A stretch of DNA of 64,000 nucleotides. It comes from Raphanus sativus. Its lineage: Eukaryota; Streptophyta; Magnoliopsida; Brassicales; Brassicaceae. The notes below the pieces were generated by a model, which was not told the origin of the DNA, ran no database searches, and saw nothing but the letters and a program-made list of their open reading frames with translations. Within the stretch, counting starts at the first letter, position 1; each line of letters begins with the position of its first letter. Shown piece by piece: positions 11,735 through 23,918 of this stretch. Location of the stretch: assembly GCF_000801105.2 (NCBI RefSeq), contig NC_079517.1, positions 9,362,001-9,426,000 of the forward strand. The letters are read 5' to 3'. A program made the translations under genes and the position numbers.

Positions 11735-12085
11735 GACCAGTTCTAAAAAGCGGTCCAGGTGGCCGTGCTTAGGCGTTAGGCATTACAAGATCGTACCGAT
11801 TACTTTTTAAACCGTCTAAATAATTATAATATTGTAATAATAAATAATAAATAAACTATTATTCATAAATTATAATAATTAATATATTATAATATATTCT
11901 TATGAAAATAAATTTTATCACATATAAATAATATTTTTTACTATTATTTAGTATAAAACATTACATATATTTAATATATTGCTTTAAAATTTATAAACGC
12001 CTAAACCGCTTAACTAATAGCCTATGTGTCTGCTTAATCGTTCTAGATGTTAGGCGTTAGATCACCGCCTACTTAGCATCTAGCG
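11735..12085. repeat. Degenerate relative of the fold-back element at 23.4-23.9 kb
   Basis: The left end (CAGTTCTAAAAAGCGGTCC, with GCTTAGGCGTTAGGC) and the right end (CGCCTAAACCGC, GTTAGGCGTTAG, CACCGCCTA) repeat the GC-rich 'CCTAGGCGG' motifs of the 23,355-23,918 element around an AT-rich middle. No target duplication is found, so the limits are approximate. Confidence 0.45.
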
Positions 12086-12779
12086 CTTTTTTATTTTATT
12101 CAGTTTGTTTTTCATCTCTATTTTTGTACGTCAACCTGTTCTATATTCTTTCAGATTTTGTTGCAATTTCAGTGCTAAAACCCTGTAATACTTGTTTAAC
12201 TATTTACAAAAATATATTTTGCTGATTAAATATCTTAAAATTACTTATATATATATTTCTTAAAATATGTGGAAATCTTAATTTACTTCAATGGTTATCC
12301 TTGTTCTCTCTCAAAATGAGATATACTCAAACTGAGTTTGTATTTTGCTCTAATAGTTTCCTTCGGTTTTATTAAAAACATATTTAAAATTTATTATATT
12401 ATTACTATTTATTATTAATTTTAGAAATGATTAAAATTAAATATTTTATTTGAACTAAATCTTCACTATATTCATAAGTTTAGTTTCTAAGAAAATAATG
12501 ATTTACACAAATAGATAATTGTATTATGAAATTATTAATAATTTTTTAAAAATATAAAACACAATATTGAATATTTTACATATAGAATTAAATTATACAA
12601 AAATTTAAAAACTAATTTAAAAATAAAAATCAAATTTGAAGGAATACTCATAAACTTTTATTCATAAACTCATTTTCCACTCAAAATGATACACCATTAG
12701 AATTGTTTTTCATTTTTGATGTTTTCTCTTAAAATGAGAGATCGTTGGAAATGGTTTTACAAGGGTTTACGGCCGCCTT
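12086..12779. other. AT-rich intergenic, old transposon remains likely
   Basis: Contains the segments CTCTCAAAATGAGATA at about 12308, CTCAAAATGATACACC at about 12677 and CTTAAAATGAGAGATCG at about 12727, a recurring motif that suggests a decayed MITE. No gene. Confidence 0.35.
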
Positions 12780-12793
12780 CTTTAATAAACAAA

Positions 12794-13203
12794 TTTTTTT
12801 CCTCACATCTAAAGAATTTTATTAATGGGTCCAAGCCCAATCCGCGAATTACAAAAAAAAGTCCGATAACAAAGGCATACATTAAAAACTAACTGGGCCT
12901 ACAGGCCCAAACCCAAACTCTGAAAACCTCGACGCCACGCATCCAAATCACTCGCGAAAACACCCACGCATTGCGCCCTAACACCACGCGCACTACGCGT
13001 CTCCCACTCCCCCACCTCGAGATCCGAAACATCACATCAAGATTGAAACCATCGATGCTTGCCGGAGACGGCCACCGATTCGCCGGATCTCGCCGTGACT
13101 GGAGTGTCTGAAATCCTATTAGTCGTCTACTCTTCCACGGAGATCTTCACCGGCTTCTTACCGAGATCTCGACCAAGACACCGGCTTCATACCGTTCACA
13201 TAC
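12794..13203 (-). mobile_element. 5'-truncated non-LTR retroposon with 14-bp target duplication
   Basis: The target duplication CTTTAATAAACAAA is at 12780-12793 and 13204-13217. A T run at 12794-12800 is the poly(A) tail of a minus-strand element. The inside matches the copy at 30,439-31,317 over the CTCGAGATCCGAAACATCAC region, the GATGCTTGCCGGAGACG region and the 'GGGCCxAxGCCCAA' rich tail. Shorter than that copy, so truncated at its 5' end as LINE-mobilised elements usually are. Encodes no protein. Confidence 0.8.
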
Positions 13204-13487
13204 CTTTAATAAACAAAATATCGGTCACAATTTTCCAAAAACCATTTTTGGTCTAGTGGACTACATCATTTTCTCATATGATCATATCCCAATTGTGGGT
13301 TCAAGTTTCCCCTCCTGCACGGCCACATTTTTTGTTTAGGCTTGTAGCTTTTAAATTTGTAGGACCGACTCTGGATCTTAGTTGAATTATCAGAACCTGT
13401 TACATTGCAATGTCGTATTTGGCTTCTTACCTAATCTTCACTTTACCAAGATTTTTGCCTCAATATTTAGTTCCTTTTATTTTCAAA

Positions 13488-15356
13488 CTAGTGATATTCC
13501 GGCGCTACGCGCCGGGTTCATATGTTATACTTTTACATAAATATATAAATTATTATATGGTTTTAACAAATAAAATATATTAAATATGAAAATAAAAATA
13601 TATTAAAAATGATATTTTCTGATCTTTATTGATAGTGGTTAATGACTTTGTTTGAAGTTGTTTAGTTCAAAGTGGAATAAGATAAGTGGTTGTTACTAAT
13701 CGATTTAATAAAAATAGAATAAAAAAGCCGATAGTCATAAACAAAGTTGATGTTTTATATAGAAAATATATTTATATTATTAATTATTAAAGTAACTATA
13801 TATGAACTATAAAACTTTTACTAATATATTTAGTTCAAATAATAGAAAGATGTAATACTGTTCAAATTTTATAAAATTTATAAAAAAAATATGGGTGAAG
13901 TGTCAATTTTTGATAAAATAATTGGTGAGTATCTAATATATATTTTTAAAATTACCATGTTGACTTTTGAAATATAGAATGCGAGTTGTATGTGTTACTT
14001 TAGTTTCAAGGTCTCTCAAAAAGATGTATCTTAAAATAAGAAACATAAAATTATTTTCTATATTAGTTTTGTTATAATGGAAGATTTTGTGTGTGTTATA
14101 ACAAAATTCTTGTTTGTCCACCCTTATTTAGAAATATCAACTAATCTTAATATGAATCTAAATATGTTTTTTAGCTAAAAACTATAAATGGTTCCTAAAC
14201 TCCTCTATTTAATGGACAACTTCTATTTTAACCAGAATGAAACAATTTCACCAAATCTTCCTAGTAAAAAATCAATTTGTTAATTAGTAAATGAGATGTT
14301 AGCATCTATAACGATTATAATAAAGACAATTTCTAACTATCTGTGTTATTCAGGCTTGCTGGCTTGTTGCATTTAGTAATGGTTTTGACAATAAATGGTT
14401 AGTGTGGTGCAAAGGATTAATGGTGAGGGTGGTGTGTGGTTTACTTCAATTTTAAATAACTTTAGCAACCAGACAACGTTTTTAAATTTCTCTCAGATCG
14501 GAAGTAATGATTTTTTTTTGTTTAGTTAAGTTTTAAGAGTATATTAATCATGTTCACGGTTTTTAAAATGTAAACACGGATAGCATGCATCAGGGAAGTT
14601 ATTGGTTTCCTTGCATAGTGTAGCATGGGAAGATACCATAGAGTTTATGTGCCAATACCAATAGATCAAATGTTAGTCTTTTGGACTTGAATCGTCATCA
14701 GTTACTAAACATTATTAGAGTGGAATGAATGGAATTTCTAGATTGATTATATGGCGGTTACGTCGATTTCATTAAAGAAAGGGAATCGTAGAGGCTCCAT
14801 TTTCCATCGTCAACATCAAATATAAAGAAATCCTATAAACCAATGTTTTGAATGTTTTAAATGTTTTTCAAACATAAAGTAATAGTATGGATATGTATTT
14901 ATTTTATGTTTAAATTTTTTTGAAAATAATTAACTTCAGTTTCCATTTTTGTATTTTTATTTGACATACAAAATATTAAGAAATAGTTTAAAAGTATTTT
15001 TTAAAAATATGTAACATAAGAGTTATGAAATCTAAAGAAATAAATTAAACTTTCATAATAAATTAAACTTTCATAACAAAATTCATAATAAATTAAACTT
15101 TCAATCTAAATTAAAACATCATTGTAATAAATTGTAAGATTTACATCCAATATAAATTAAACTTTCATAACAAAATTCATAATAAATTAAACTTTCAATC
15201 TAAAATTAAAACATCATTGTAATAAATTGTAAGATTTACATCCAATCAAAACTTAATTAAACATACCAAATAATTCTTAATATTATTATAATACCTCATC
15301 CTAAACATAAATTATTTAAACCCATTTTCCGCGCGTAACGCGGACAAAGACTCTAG
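13488..15356. mobile_element. Interval bounded by two outward-facing Helitron 3' ends
   Basis: On the left, CTAG at 13488-13491 is followed by a perfect 7-bp stem (13499-13505 with 13509-13515, TAC loop), which is a minus-strand 3' end. On the right, CTAG at 15353-15356 follows a stem (15329-15333 with 15339-15343), which is a plus-strand 3' end. The inside is AT-rich and encodes nothing. Either two Helitrons lie head to head, or one has an unusual structure; I could not find TC starts inside. Confidence 0.55.
15058..15246. repeat. Tandem duplication, 94-bp period, two copies
   Basis: The segment starting ATAAATTAAACTTTCATAAC and ending AAGATTTACATCCAAT occurs twice in a row with almost no change, near the right end of the Helitron interval. 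Confidence 0.85.
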
Positions 15357-15591
15357 TAACAATTAATACCAAACACATTAAATAAAGTTGAGAAAAAATT
15401 TAATTATTAAAAGGAGAATGCCACATGACATTTTTTCCCCCAATAAGAAAAAAAACTCAACTTTATTAGTTAAGATATAAATTTTGTTTATGTCTATTTC
15501 GCTAAGGGATTTAAGTAGCGAAGAAAGACGTTAACATTCTAGAGAAACATTTAATGACTCTAGTTATTCATCAAAAAAATATCTTTTGTTA

Positions 15592-16126
15592 GTTCATCCG
15601 TTTCAAAATAAAAATTTCATACATATTAAGAAAATACGTAAACTCTTGATCATAAATACATTATTTTCCGTTATTAACTATTTTTTATAACTTTTAACCA
15701 ATCAAAATTCACGAAACACAATTAATGTCTTTGATGTTTACAATTTATCATTATTACGTGCATTAAAATTGTAAAATATGTATCTTTTTTTAACGTCAGA
15801 ATCGATTATTATCGATTAATTATGCTATTACAATGATGAGAATATTACAAAGACGATTTTACAGCCGACAATTCTACCACCATGTGAGAATACACGCCTG
15901 ACTGCACCACTCTGAGCCGTCTTATGAGATCCATGTTCGATGGTACGCCTTACACCAAGCTGAAGATCTCCTGTAACATGTTTCTCCATAATCTACATAA
16001 TTTTGTATTTTTTGGGGTTTGAACCCCAGACCTCCGGATGTAGAGCAATTAAACCCTTAGTAAAATATGTATCTTTTAAAAACAATTTTTTTTTCTAAAC
16101 AATGGATCATTTTAAAACGGAACGAG
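15592..16126. mobile_element. Stowaway-like MITE interrupted by a SINE
   Basis: Terminal sequences GTTCATCCGTTTCAAAATA (left) and CTCGTTCCGTTTTAAAATG (reverse complement of the right end) with TA on both sides (15590-15591, 16127-16128) fit Tc1/mariner-type Stowaway elements. The insert at 15771-16059 accounts for the abnormal length. Confidence 0.6.
15789..16059 (-). mobile_element. tRNA-related SINE with 18-bp target duplication
   Basis: The duplication GTAAAATATGTATCTTTT is at 15771-15788 and 16060-16077. Read on the minus strand, the 5' part carries GGGGTTCAAACCCC, a near-perfect RNA polymerase III B box, and a weaker A-box-like stretch before it; the 3' end runs into a short A tail (T run at 15785-15791 on plus). 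271 bp and no coding potential, as expected of a SINE. Confidence 0.7.
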
Positions 16127-16129
16127 TAT

Positions 16130-17240
16130 TACTTTTTTCCGAAAAAGGGCATCAACTCTAGTTATTCATTATCTCCACTTTTCGTTTGACAAGCCTCTGT
16201 ATATACTACCCTCTATCTTTGAAATTTATTTTAAAAAAAATTGACGGCCGGTACTCAGACATATGGTCCAATTCTCTGATCGAACTCAAAACATGTATTC
16301 AGAACCGGCCTTTAGGCCATGCCAAAATTGTCTTTAGTATAGCGGCAGAGTTTCAAAACTGAAGATTTCCAATTATCAACTCGACTTTAAATCTTTCTGG
16401 TACCATATTAGGTTTTTTAGTCTCAAAATCGCATAACCAGCTTTACATGTAATGTTCATGCATGTAATACTTCTTTGATGTTCATGGCGACAATCAAAGC
16501 GTATACAGAGTTATATTTAAATCCACGTACAAAGTACCTATAGCTATTGAAGGGTTGGATTACCCATCTTTGAAAAGACGTTACTAAATTTTTTAGTTTG
16601 AAATTTGAACTTATATGCTTATGGTTTCTCTCCTCTACCTTGAAACGATCATGAGTGTACAATATGAATTGCATACACAGTTTTTCTCTCTAGTTTTCGA
16701 TTTATTACTAACACGAAAGTTTATAGTTGATATTAGCACCTAAACTTCGGACAAACAATATTTATGGAATGATTCTTCTCAACGATTGTTGAAAATAAGA
16801 ACACTGTTGTACTAATACCATTTAGAATATTTCTTCGAGGTGGATCTTTATTCTCATTAATTAAATCCATGTTTGTTATGTCCGTATCGTTTCTTGCATG
16901 CTCTTATCTTTTTGGTGTCCATTTTTTTTGTAGGCTCATATGATTGGCCAGTTCTTGGATTCGTTCCAAGGCAACGTTGCGTCACTGAAATTTATTAATC
17001 TTTGCCAAAACCAAATAAAACTCGAATGAGACTATTTATATAAAATACAAAATATGTATACTAAATCTACGCTCTATCAATATGTGATCAAAAGTATGTC
17101 ACAATTAAGAACAAGGTGAGATGATTTATTAGCTGACTCTTAAACGAATTTGCAATCAAGTGCACAGGAGGCAGAAGCTTGTTGGTTCCATCTCTGACCA
17201 CAGCTAATAATCACCGCGGAATGCATCTAATAATCGCCAA
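16130..17240. other. Intergenic, no gene recognised
   Basis: AT-rich sequence without convincing coding frames or repeats with clear ends. Confidence 0.5.
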
Positions 17241-17254
17241 TGAGAAGTCCAAAT

Positions 17255-17430
17255 GTTAAATCCACGTGTTCCTAAACGTCCCCATATACACAACAGCACC
17301 GTCTCCCCCATTGTTCGAGACGTCTTGGGGACGTTTCCTAGCCGTCCCAGTGAGGTCCCCGTTTCCAAAACGTCTCCGATATGTGAGACGGCTAGATGTA
17401 GACGTACACGTACCCGTGCACTCCTAAATG
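17255..17430. repeat. GC-richer repeat fragment with AAACGTCCCC inverted motif
   Basis: AAACGTCCCCATA near 17275 and GGGGACGTTT near 17325 form an imperfect inverted pair, with CCGTCTC and GAGACG motifs around them. Looks like the end of a DNA transposon, but the partner end is not found. Confidence 0.3.
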
Positions 17431-17457
17431 GATCTATAAGTCACCTTAGAGATTAAG

Positions 17458-17900
17458 AGTATAGCTATGGAATGTTAGTTCTTGCGATGGAAGAGAAAGA
17501 AACAAAACATCCACAAAAGACTCTGCATGTAACACAAGCTCAGTGTATTCTCCTTAATGGATCTATAAGGATCTTAAGAATAGACCGAATAAAGGCTTAT
17601 AGAGAATATAATTACTAGTAAAGAAGAGGAGACTGTGAGGAAGATGACATTAGCGGGGTTTGTGGTGTATCTATTAGAGTGTACATAGCTGGTTTAGATG
17701 GTTTAGTATGGTTAAGTAGTTGGTTTAGTAATTAACATGATTTACAATTGTATTTAAGCTAACTCTTCCCTTGTTTACACTAATGAATATATTTTACACA
17801 CAATCTCTTTCTCTCAAGGTTTATCACCCTGAGAGAATCTGAAAGTATCTAGTCTTCCCCACCAAACCACGGCCTACCCTCTGATGAACAAATTAATAAT
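17458..17900 (+). pseudogene. LRK10L-2 kinase fragment split by a 171-bp insertion
   Basis: 17458-17673 and 17845-17900 together match the C-terminal kinase region of genes A and B (AGCTATGGAATG..TTCTTG, CAAGCTCAGTGTA, GAAGAGGAGA..GTGAGGAAGATGACATT, GTGTAT..AGTCTTCCCC). In-frame stops occur. The stretch 17674-17844 is foreign and flanked by the same seven bases GTATCTA. It is T/A-rich with a CAATCTCTTTCTCTCAA segment like an LTR end, but it lacks TG..CA termini. A truncated extra member of the kinase family, about 16 kb from the cluster. Confidence 0.75.
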
Positions 17901-17929
17901 TGTTTTTTTACAATTACTTAAGAATTGTG

Positions 17930-20480
17930 TCTTTTCATTCTAAGAGCTGTGTCTTTTTTTTTTGTAACTGGTTTTGAGAGTTGTTGTGTCTTTTCATAAA
18001 AAAAGCTAAGATTAATTTTGTTTCCCAACATGCAACTATTGAAAATGTTTTAAAAGTAGTTAAAAATATTCCAATGTCTTTCTACATTTTTCAAGAAGCA
18101 AATATTATAAATATTTTTAAAAGTAGTTATAATATCTTAATAAGTGTATTTATTAGTTTTAAGAGTTGTATATAAGAGTTGTGTTTTTTCATGTAAAATG
18201 TTGTGTGTTTTTACTATAAAATATATGTCTTTTCATTTAAGAGTTGCAATTTTATTAAAGAATTTTTAAAAATCTATAAAAATATGTTTTAATATCAATA
18301 ATGTGTATTTTCATCTAAGAGTTGCATTGGTTTTAAAAAATTGTTAAAAGGTATAAGGATGTATTTTTTCATCATAAAATTGCATTTGTTAAAAAAGAAG
18401 TCGTCAATATAGGTAGATACTATATTTATTTCTTTATCTAAAAAATTGTAAAAAAAAATAATTGTAACTTTTCATCCTAACAAAGTGCCTTTTCATCTTA
18501 CAAATAACATTGCTTTAAGAAAAATATAAATATGTATCTTTTCATCTATTTTTCATTTTAAGAATTCTATTCATTTAAAAGAAGTTGTTAAAATGTTTAA
18601 GGATATGTCTTCATCTTAAACATTAAATTTGATAACAACAGTTGTAAAAATTTATTTAACAAGAAAAAGTTGTGAAAATGTCTAAAAAGATGTATATATT
18701 TTCTCCAAAAATATAAAAAGTTGAGTTTTCATCATAACTATGTGTCTTTCAATCTTTAAGATGGCATTGTCTTCAAAATATTGAAAATATATAAGTATAT
18801 ATTTTTCATTTTACCAATGTGACTTTTCTTTTCAAAAATTGCATTGGTTAAAAAGAAATTTAAAATGTATAAATATATGTCTTTTCATCCTAAAATTTGT
18901 ATTTATTAAAAAAAGTTGTCAAATATAAAGATATATATTTTATCTATATAAGTGTCAAAGGTTGTAACTTCTCATCCTAACAGTGTGTCTTTTCCCACTC
19001 GCCCGAGACCAGCAAATAGTAATCAACAAAACTTTGATCCTCATCTCATAGTGGACTCTCTCATCAACACTACATCACGCACATGGAACTCACAAGTTAT
19101 TCGGGATCAGGTGATTCCGGAGAACACAAAAATCATTGAGAGTTTGCTTCTGAGTCGAAATTTAATTGTGGATACCAATGGTTGGCGCATTTCACGAAAA
19201 ATGGGAAATACACGGTTAAAACTGGTTATCAAGTGGAGAGAGTGTACCCGGATATTGATAAGGCGATTCCTTTTTACGGTCCATATACAACTGCTCTGAA
19301 GGTTTTTTGTTGGAAGATTCAGTGTCCACCAAAAATAAAGCATTTTCTTTGGCAAATAGTGACATGATGCATTTCGGTAAAAGAGAGACTGAGATCAAGA
19401 GGGTTTAAAAGGGATTTACATTGTGCAAGATGCAGAGCAGAAGTGGAATCAATAAATCATGTTTTCTTTGAATGCCCATTTCAAGTATGGGCTTTCTCAC
19501 AAATTCCCTCAAATATTGCGGGTTTTCTTTCACAATCGATTTACGCAAATATGAACCACTTATTCTGGAGGATGTCTCCGCCAGTATCAAGTTACCAATT
19601 TTCTTGGATTTTATGGTATATCTGGAAAGGTCGGAACAATATGATTTTCAGCAACATCAACATAGACCCCATAAATATTCTTCAGCTGGCAGAAACTGAA
19701 TCAAGAGTTTGGCTGGAGGTCCAGGCAACTATTCCACATAGGGCATCTACTGAGGGGGAAGGACCTCTTGATACTTTGCCAGATATATCAGGAAGGTGGT
19801 GTTTCACGGATGGTTCCTGGAAAGAAAGAGATTTATTCTTAGGACAAGGCTGCTATAGCACATTGGAAGGTTTTGATGGCTTGATGGGCGCGAGAAACAC
19901 GAGAGCTAGTATTTCTTCCCTTCATTCAGAGGTGGATGCCTTTATCTGGGCGATGGAAAGTATGAAGAATCTACGACAGTTTTAGGTGACGTTTGCAACA
20001 GATTGTTCTGAATTAGTGAAGATGGTTTCGGAAACAGATGAATGACCTGCGTTTCCGACTTATCTAGAAGATATAAAACATTTGAAGCTGAGCTTTACTC
20101 ACTCGGAGATAATCCATGTTCCAAGGACGCAAAATATAAAAGTGGACAGTCCTGCGCGCAGTGCGAAGATTCAACCGTTCTTCGTTGTTCATATAGATTC
20201 ATAGTTACCTACTTGGTTTACAGGATCTTAATTGAGTCTATAGCATCGATGACAAAAAGAACAGTGTGTCTTTTTCATCTTAAAAATGACTTTTTTTAAA
20301 TGATGTCAAAATATACAGGTATGTATCTTTTCATATTAACGATGTATTTTTTCACTTTAGAATTGCATTTAGTCTTAAAAAAGTTGTTAAAATATATAAA
20401 TATATGTCTTTTTGTCTTAAAAATTGCTTTTGTTAAAAAGAAGTTGTCTTAAAGATATTGTTGTGACTGCTGGTGATATA
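17930..20480. repeat. Degenerate tandem array around 'CTTTTCATCTTAA' units, split by a LINE
   Basis: From 17930 to 18993 and again from 20275 to 20480, a unit of roughly 60-80 bases recurs with much divergence: GTCTTTTCATCxTAA, AATTGCATTTGTTAAAA, AAGTTGTxAAAATATA, ATATGT. The two parts are separated by the LINE at 18994-20259 and would join into one array without it. No coding capacity. Confidence 0.7.
18994..20259 (+). mobile_element. 5'-truncated LINE relic: zf-RVT and RNase H regions, 15-bp target duplication
   Basis: The duplication AACAGTGTGTCTTTT is at 18979-18993 and 20260-20274, and a short A tail (ACAAAAAG) precedes the right copy. Translation in shifting frames gives the end of a plant L1-type ORF2. 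A zinc-binding RT-associated part is seen at about 19160-19500 (WKIQCPPKIKHFLWQ, then CARCRAEVESINHVFFECP). An RNase H-like part is at about 19780-20230 with the acidic residues in FTDGSW, LHSEVDAFIWAME and TDCSELVKMV. Several frameshifts and stops (for example at 19983 and 20042) make it inactive. Confidence 0.85.
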
Positions 20481-22230
20481 ATTTCGGGAAATTTGGGAAA
20501 AGGGAACAAAACAACTATGAATTTGTTCCCTTAGAATTAAAACCAAAATAATTGTCCCTATAGTACAAACAATAATGTAAATACCGTTTAATCCTTTCTG
20601 TTAATTTCCAAATACAATTATTAAAAAATTAAAAAGAAAACAGAAAGTATCAGAAACATGTCGTCTACTAGGATTCTTCTTTCTCTCCAACGAAGAGGCC
20701 ATTAGGTTTCTCCATCAACACCTTCTCCGCCGTATTAGTTCTTCGGAGACCTTTAAGTCATCGTCACATCTCTCTGTTGTCCTTCTTCTTTCTCTTTTCC
20801 TCTCTAAACACCAGAAATTAGAATCTCTTTGTAATCTCCGGCTACAATTGAAGTTGTTCAAGCTCGGGAGAAGCTTCTTGTCGCTGATTAAGAACAAATA
20901 GGTGTTTGATTTTCATCTTGGTTCTTCTTTCCCCAAAATTGAAGGTAGGGTTTTGAGATCCCTTTTTCGATTTTGATTTTTTTTTTTGATTTTGTTGATG
21001 TGCATGTGTATTAGTAAAAGATTGAATAGAGTAGAAACGCAAATTAATGGCTCACAGTGTATATTTTTGAGATTCTTCTGTGTACAATTTAACATGTTAA
21101 GTTAGAATTGTTGTGGAATACCATTATCATTCGGGGTTCTGATGCCTAAGTGACTGGTAAGGAGTTGGATTATTGATTATTTTGAAGGAGAAACTCTTGG
21201 TTTAGTTACGTATTAAGTCATTGTTCCCCCTTATAGTGGTTTGACACCTAAGTGTGATGTGCTTCTAATGTGACCTCAACTATAGCTCAATGAGTTCTGG
21301 CCTTGTTGTTTCTACTCACCATAGTTATTATTTTTCTTTTGCTGGAGTTGTTTACCGACTGGACTAGCAAAAAAAAAAGATCCAGAACTCCTTTGATGGT
21401 GTTGGAGATGCTTGTGACGTTGCAATTTTGGGTTAGATGACTAATGGTTGGTTGCATATAATTTTGTTTGTGCTTATCTATGGTAGAAAGGGGCTTAGAG
21501 TTGACTCTTCTGAATTGTATATTTGTTAAGACCTGTTGCAAAATTTTGTGATACCAAGTTAATGAGTTTCTTGAAGAACTATTGTCTGATATGTCTTTGC
21601 TATGTATGCTAATATCATGAGAGAAGTGATACTAACATGTGGATTTGTTCTCAGGAGGCTTGCTGCCCATGCTTCTCAAAATTAATAAGATAAGGACGAG
21701 GAAGAAGAGAGACTCATGTTACAAAAGGCTAGAGAACTCGACGAATTTGATCAGCAAAATATCATTTCTTTTAGTTATTCTTATATATATGATCCTTAAC
21801 TCTATTATTTAGCATTGGATTTAAATCTCTTATTTAGCATTGAATCTCTTTTTAGGTTTCATACACAATAACAAACAAAGGCATACATGATATGAATTTA
21901 AATGGTCTTATTTGACTTTCTTATTAAAAGGTTATTTTAGGAATTTTTTTTTAAAATAAAAATGTAGAAGGGGAGAATCGAACACTTCACCTGGGTATTT
22001 ATAACTACAACATAAACCACTTACACTACTTGAAACTATTGAGATTAGTGGCTGATTAGAAACTTAAATAAAATAGGGATGTAAATTTACATCTATCAAA
22101 ATCGTGGTTGGCAAGAAAAATTAAAATTTAGGGAACAATTTTTTTTTTAAAAGGGAAATAAATAAGATTTAATAGATTTAGGTAATATTTTTTGACAGTT
22201 ATTTCCTAGATTTTCGGATTCTGTTAAAAA
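20481..22230. other. Intergenic; transcript-like stretch without a stable frame
   Basis: At 20657 a short frame MSSTRILLSLQRR, like a mitochondrial leader, stops after about 15 codons. A pyrimidine-rich leader, a GTAGGG donor-like site near 20946 and a CTCAG acceptor-like site near 21655 suggest a former gene, but no protein can be joined. I see no identifiable product. Confidence 0.3.
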
Positions 22231-23346
22231 TCCGGTAGAACGAACTTACTACAACCCGTAGAATATGGATGACATGGTAGAACGAGTATACAGAGAACGT
22301 AGACAAACGAGAGGTAGGAAGAAAGTATATTCTTCAGAGGAAGACATAAGAACATTTATTAGGGCTTACTATCTATGATTTTCGCAGAAAGTAGTATATA
22401 ATGTAGATTATGTATTCTACGTTTGTAGACTCAACTGTTTTTGGTGTATTTAGCAGTCTACTATGGGTAGATCGTTGTGGCTGTAGTAGAATGCATATTA
22501 TGAAACGCCGTAGATGGTAGATCTGATATAATAACAACTTTACCTCATTTTTCAAGTTGTTATTCCAAATATGTTTTTATAAAACTAATATTTTTCATAA
22601 ATGCACATAATTAAGTACTTCATTTTTCATATCTTTGTAAATTATTTTGTGTTGTAAATTGTTTTATATGAATTTTTAAACTTTTGAAAGGTAGTGAAAG
22701 TTCAAAAATGGAAAAAATTGAAATCATTCTAAGGAGACAAAGTATTACTTGTTTTGTTCTTTTTTCCCAAATTTTCCGAAAACAGTAACAATCTCAAATA
22801 GACGAGAAAATGTAGAGTCTCATTGTTAAACGATTTTTGAAGGAACACGTATAAACATAGAATCCTATTTATTATTTTTATATTGTAGCCTAAGTTTTTA
22901 AAATTTAATTAGAAACAGTCAAACAGATAGACTTCTAGAGTACTCCTATTTCAATACCATCTTGACTTCAAAATAACTATTTACTAATCCAACAGAAATC
23001 ATCATGTCTTCAAAAAGGTAAATTCATAATTTTTCAACTTAGTTGATTTTATTTAATTATTGTGTTAAGTTTAATGTAAGAATTTTTTAAATAAAAAATT
23101 TCCCAGAAACTCAAAGTTATATTATAAATGTGAAAGGTCATTTCAACATAAGTCAACATATATCTATTAAGATATCCAAACTCTTTAATATTCTTTCTAA
23201 AAAATGAAGCAAGTAAATAAATATATTTAAATTATTATTGTTTTACCAACATAGAAATAGTAATTGTTTTCAAAAGTATGAACTAATTATTATAATACTA
23301 TTTCTTAAATAGGAAAAAATATTTAAATATCATGAAAAAATAATCA
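22231..23346. other. Intergenic; short charged frame, unidentified
   Basis: A 37-codon frame at about 22267-22377 (plus) reads MDDMVERVYRERRQ and ends SSEEDIRTFIRAYYL before a stop. Charged and gene-like, but too short to name. The rest is AT-rich without recognisable elements. Confidence 0.3.
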
Positions 23347-23354
23347 AAATTTAT

Positions 23355-23918
23355 CCCTGTTCGAAACTACGCTAGGCGCTAGTCGGGCGGCGAGTTTGGG
23401 CCTAGCGAGTTACCAAAAAATCGGGGAGTACTCGGAAATTACGCGGGGCCTAGTTTTAAATATAATTTAATATATTTATAATATGTTTAGTTAATTTTAA
23501 ACATGATGACACAAGTTCTTATATATAATTATAACTTTTTAAGATAATTTTTTGAAACGATCTCCTTTAAATTTATCGAACATTTAGATTTGAGCATGTT
23601 TGATACGAGAAAATCCCTAATGTAGTATATATGTGTTTGTTTTGGGTTAGATAACTAATTGTAACTATTTAGTAATCAATAATTATACAAATCTAGTAAA
23701 AATAATCAATCGTATTTCAGCTTTAAAAAAAAAAAAAAAAAAAAATTAGGCGGTCAACGCGGGATTAGGCGGGAATTAGGCGGTCAACGCGGGAATTAGG
23801 CGGTCAAACGCGGGTCAACGCCTGGATTCACCGATTTGGCCCAACTCGCCGCGGCCACTCACCGAATAGCGCCTAGGCGGCCGCCTAGACGGCTAGGCGG
23901 CCGCGTTTTTGAACAGGG
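23355..23918. mobile_element. Non-autonomous TIR element, 8-bp target duplication (hAT-like)
   Basis: The inverted ends CCCTGTTCGAAA (left) and TTTTTGAACAGGG (right) are flanked by AAATTTAT on both sides (23347-23354, 23919-23926); an 8-bp duplication is typical of hAT elements. The subterminal regions are GC-rich and carry CGCCTAGGCGG and GGCCGCCTAG-type palindromes. Internally, TTAGGCGGTCAACGCGGG is repeated three to four times at about 23746-23822. The middle is AT-rich and encodes nothing. Confidence 0.8.
23746..23822. repeat. Short GC-rich direct repeats inside the fold-back element
   Basis: Three to four imperfect copies of TTAGGCGGTCAACGCGGG, with irregular spacing, next to an A21 run at about 23727-23746. 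Confidence 0.8.

Noticed and set aside
18952..19400. Several overlapping frames read as separate small genes
   Set aside because: They are frames of one LINE ORF2 with frameshifts.
20657..20705. A mitochondrial-leader-like peptide as a gene start
   Set aside because: Stops after 15 codons; no downstream exon joins to give a known protein.
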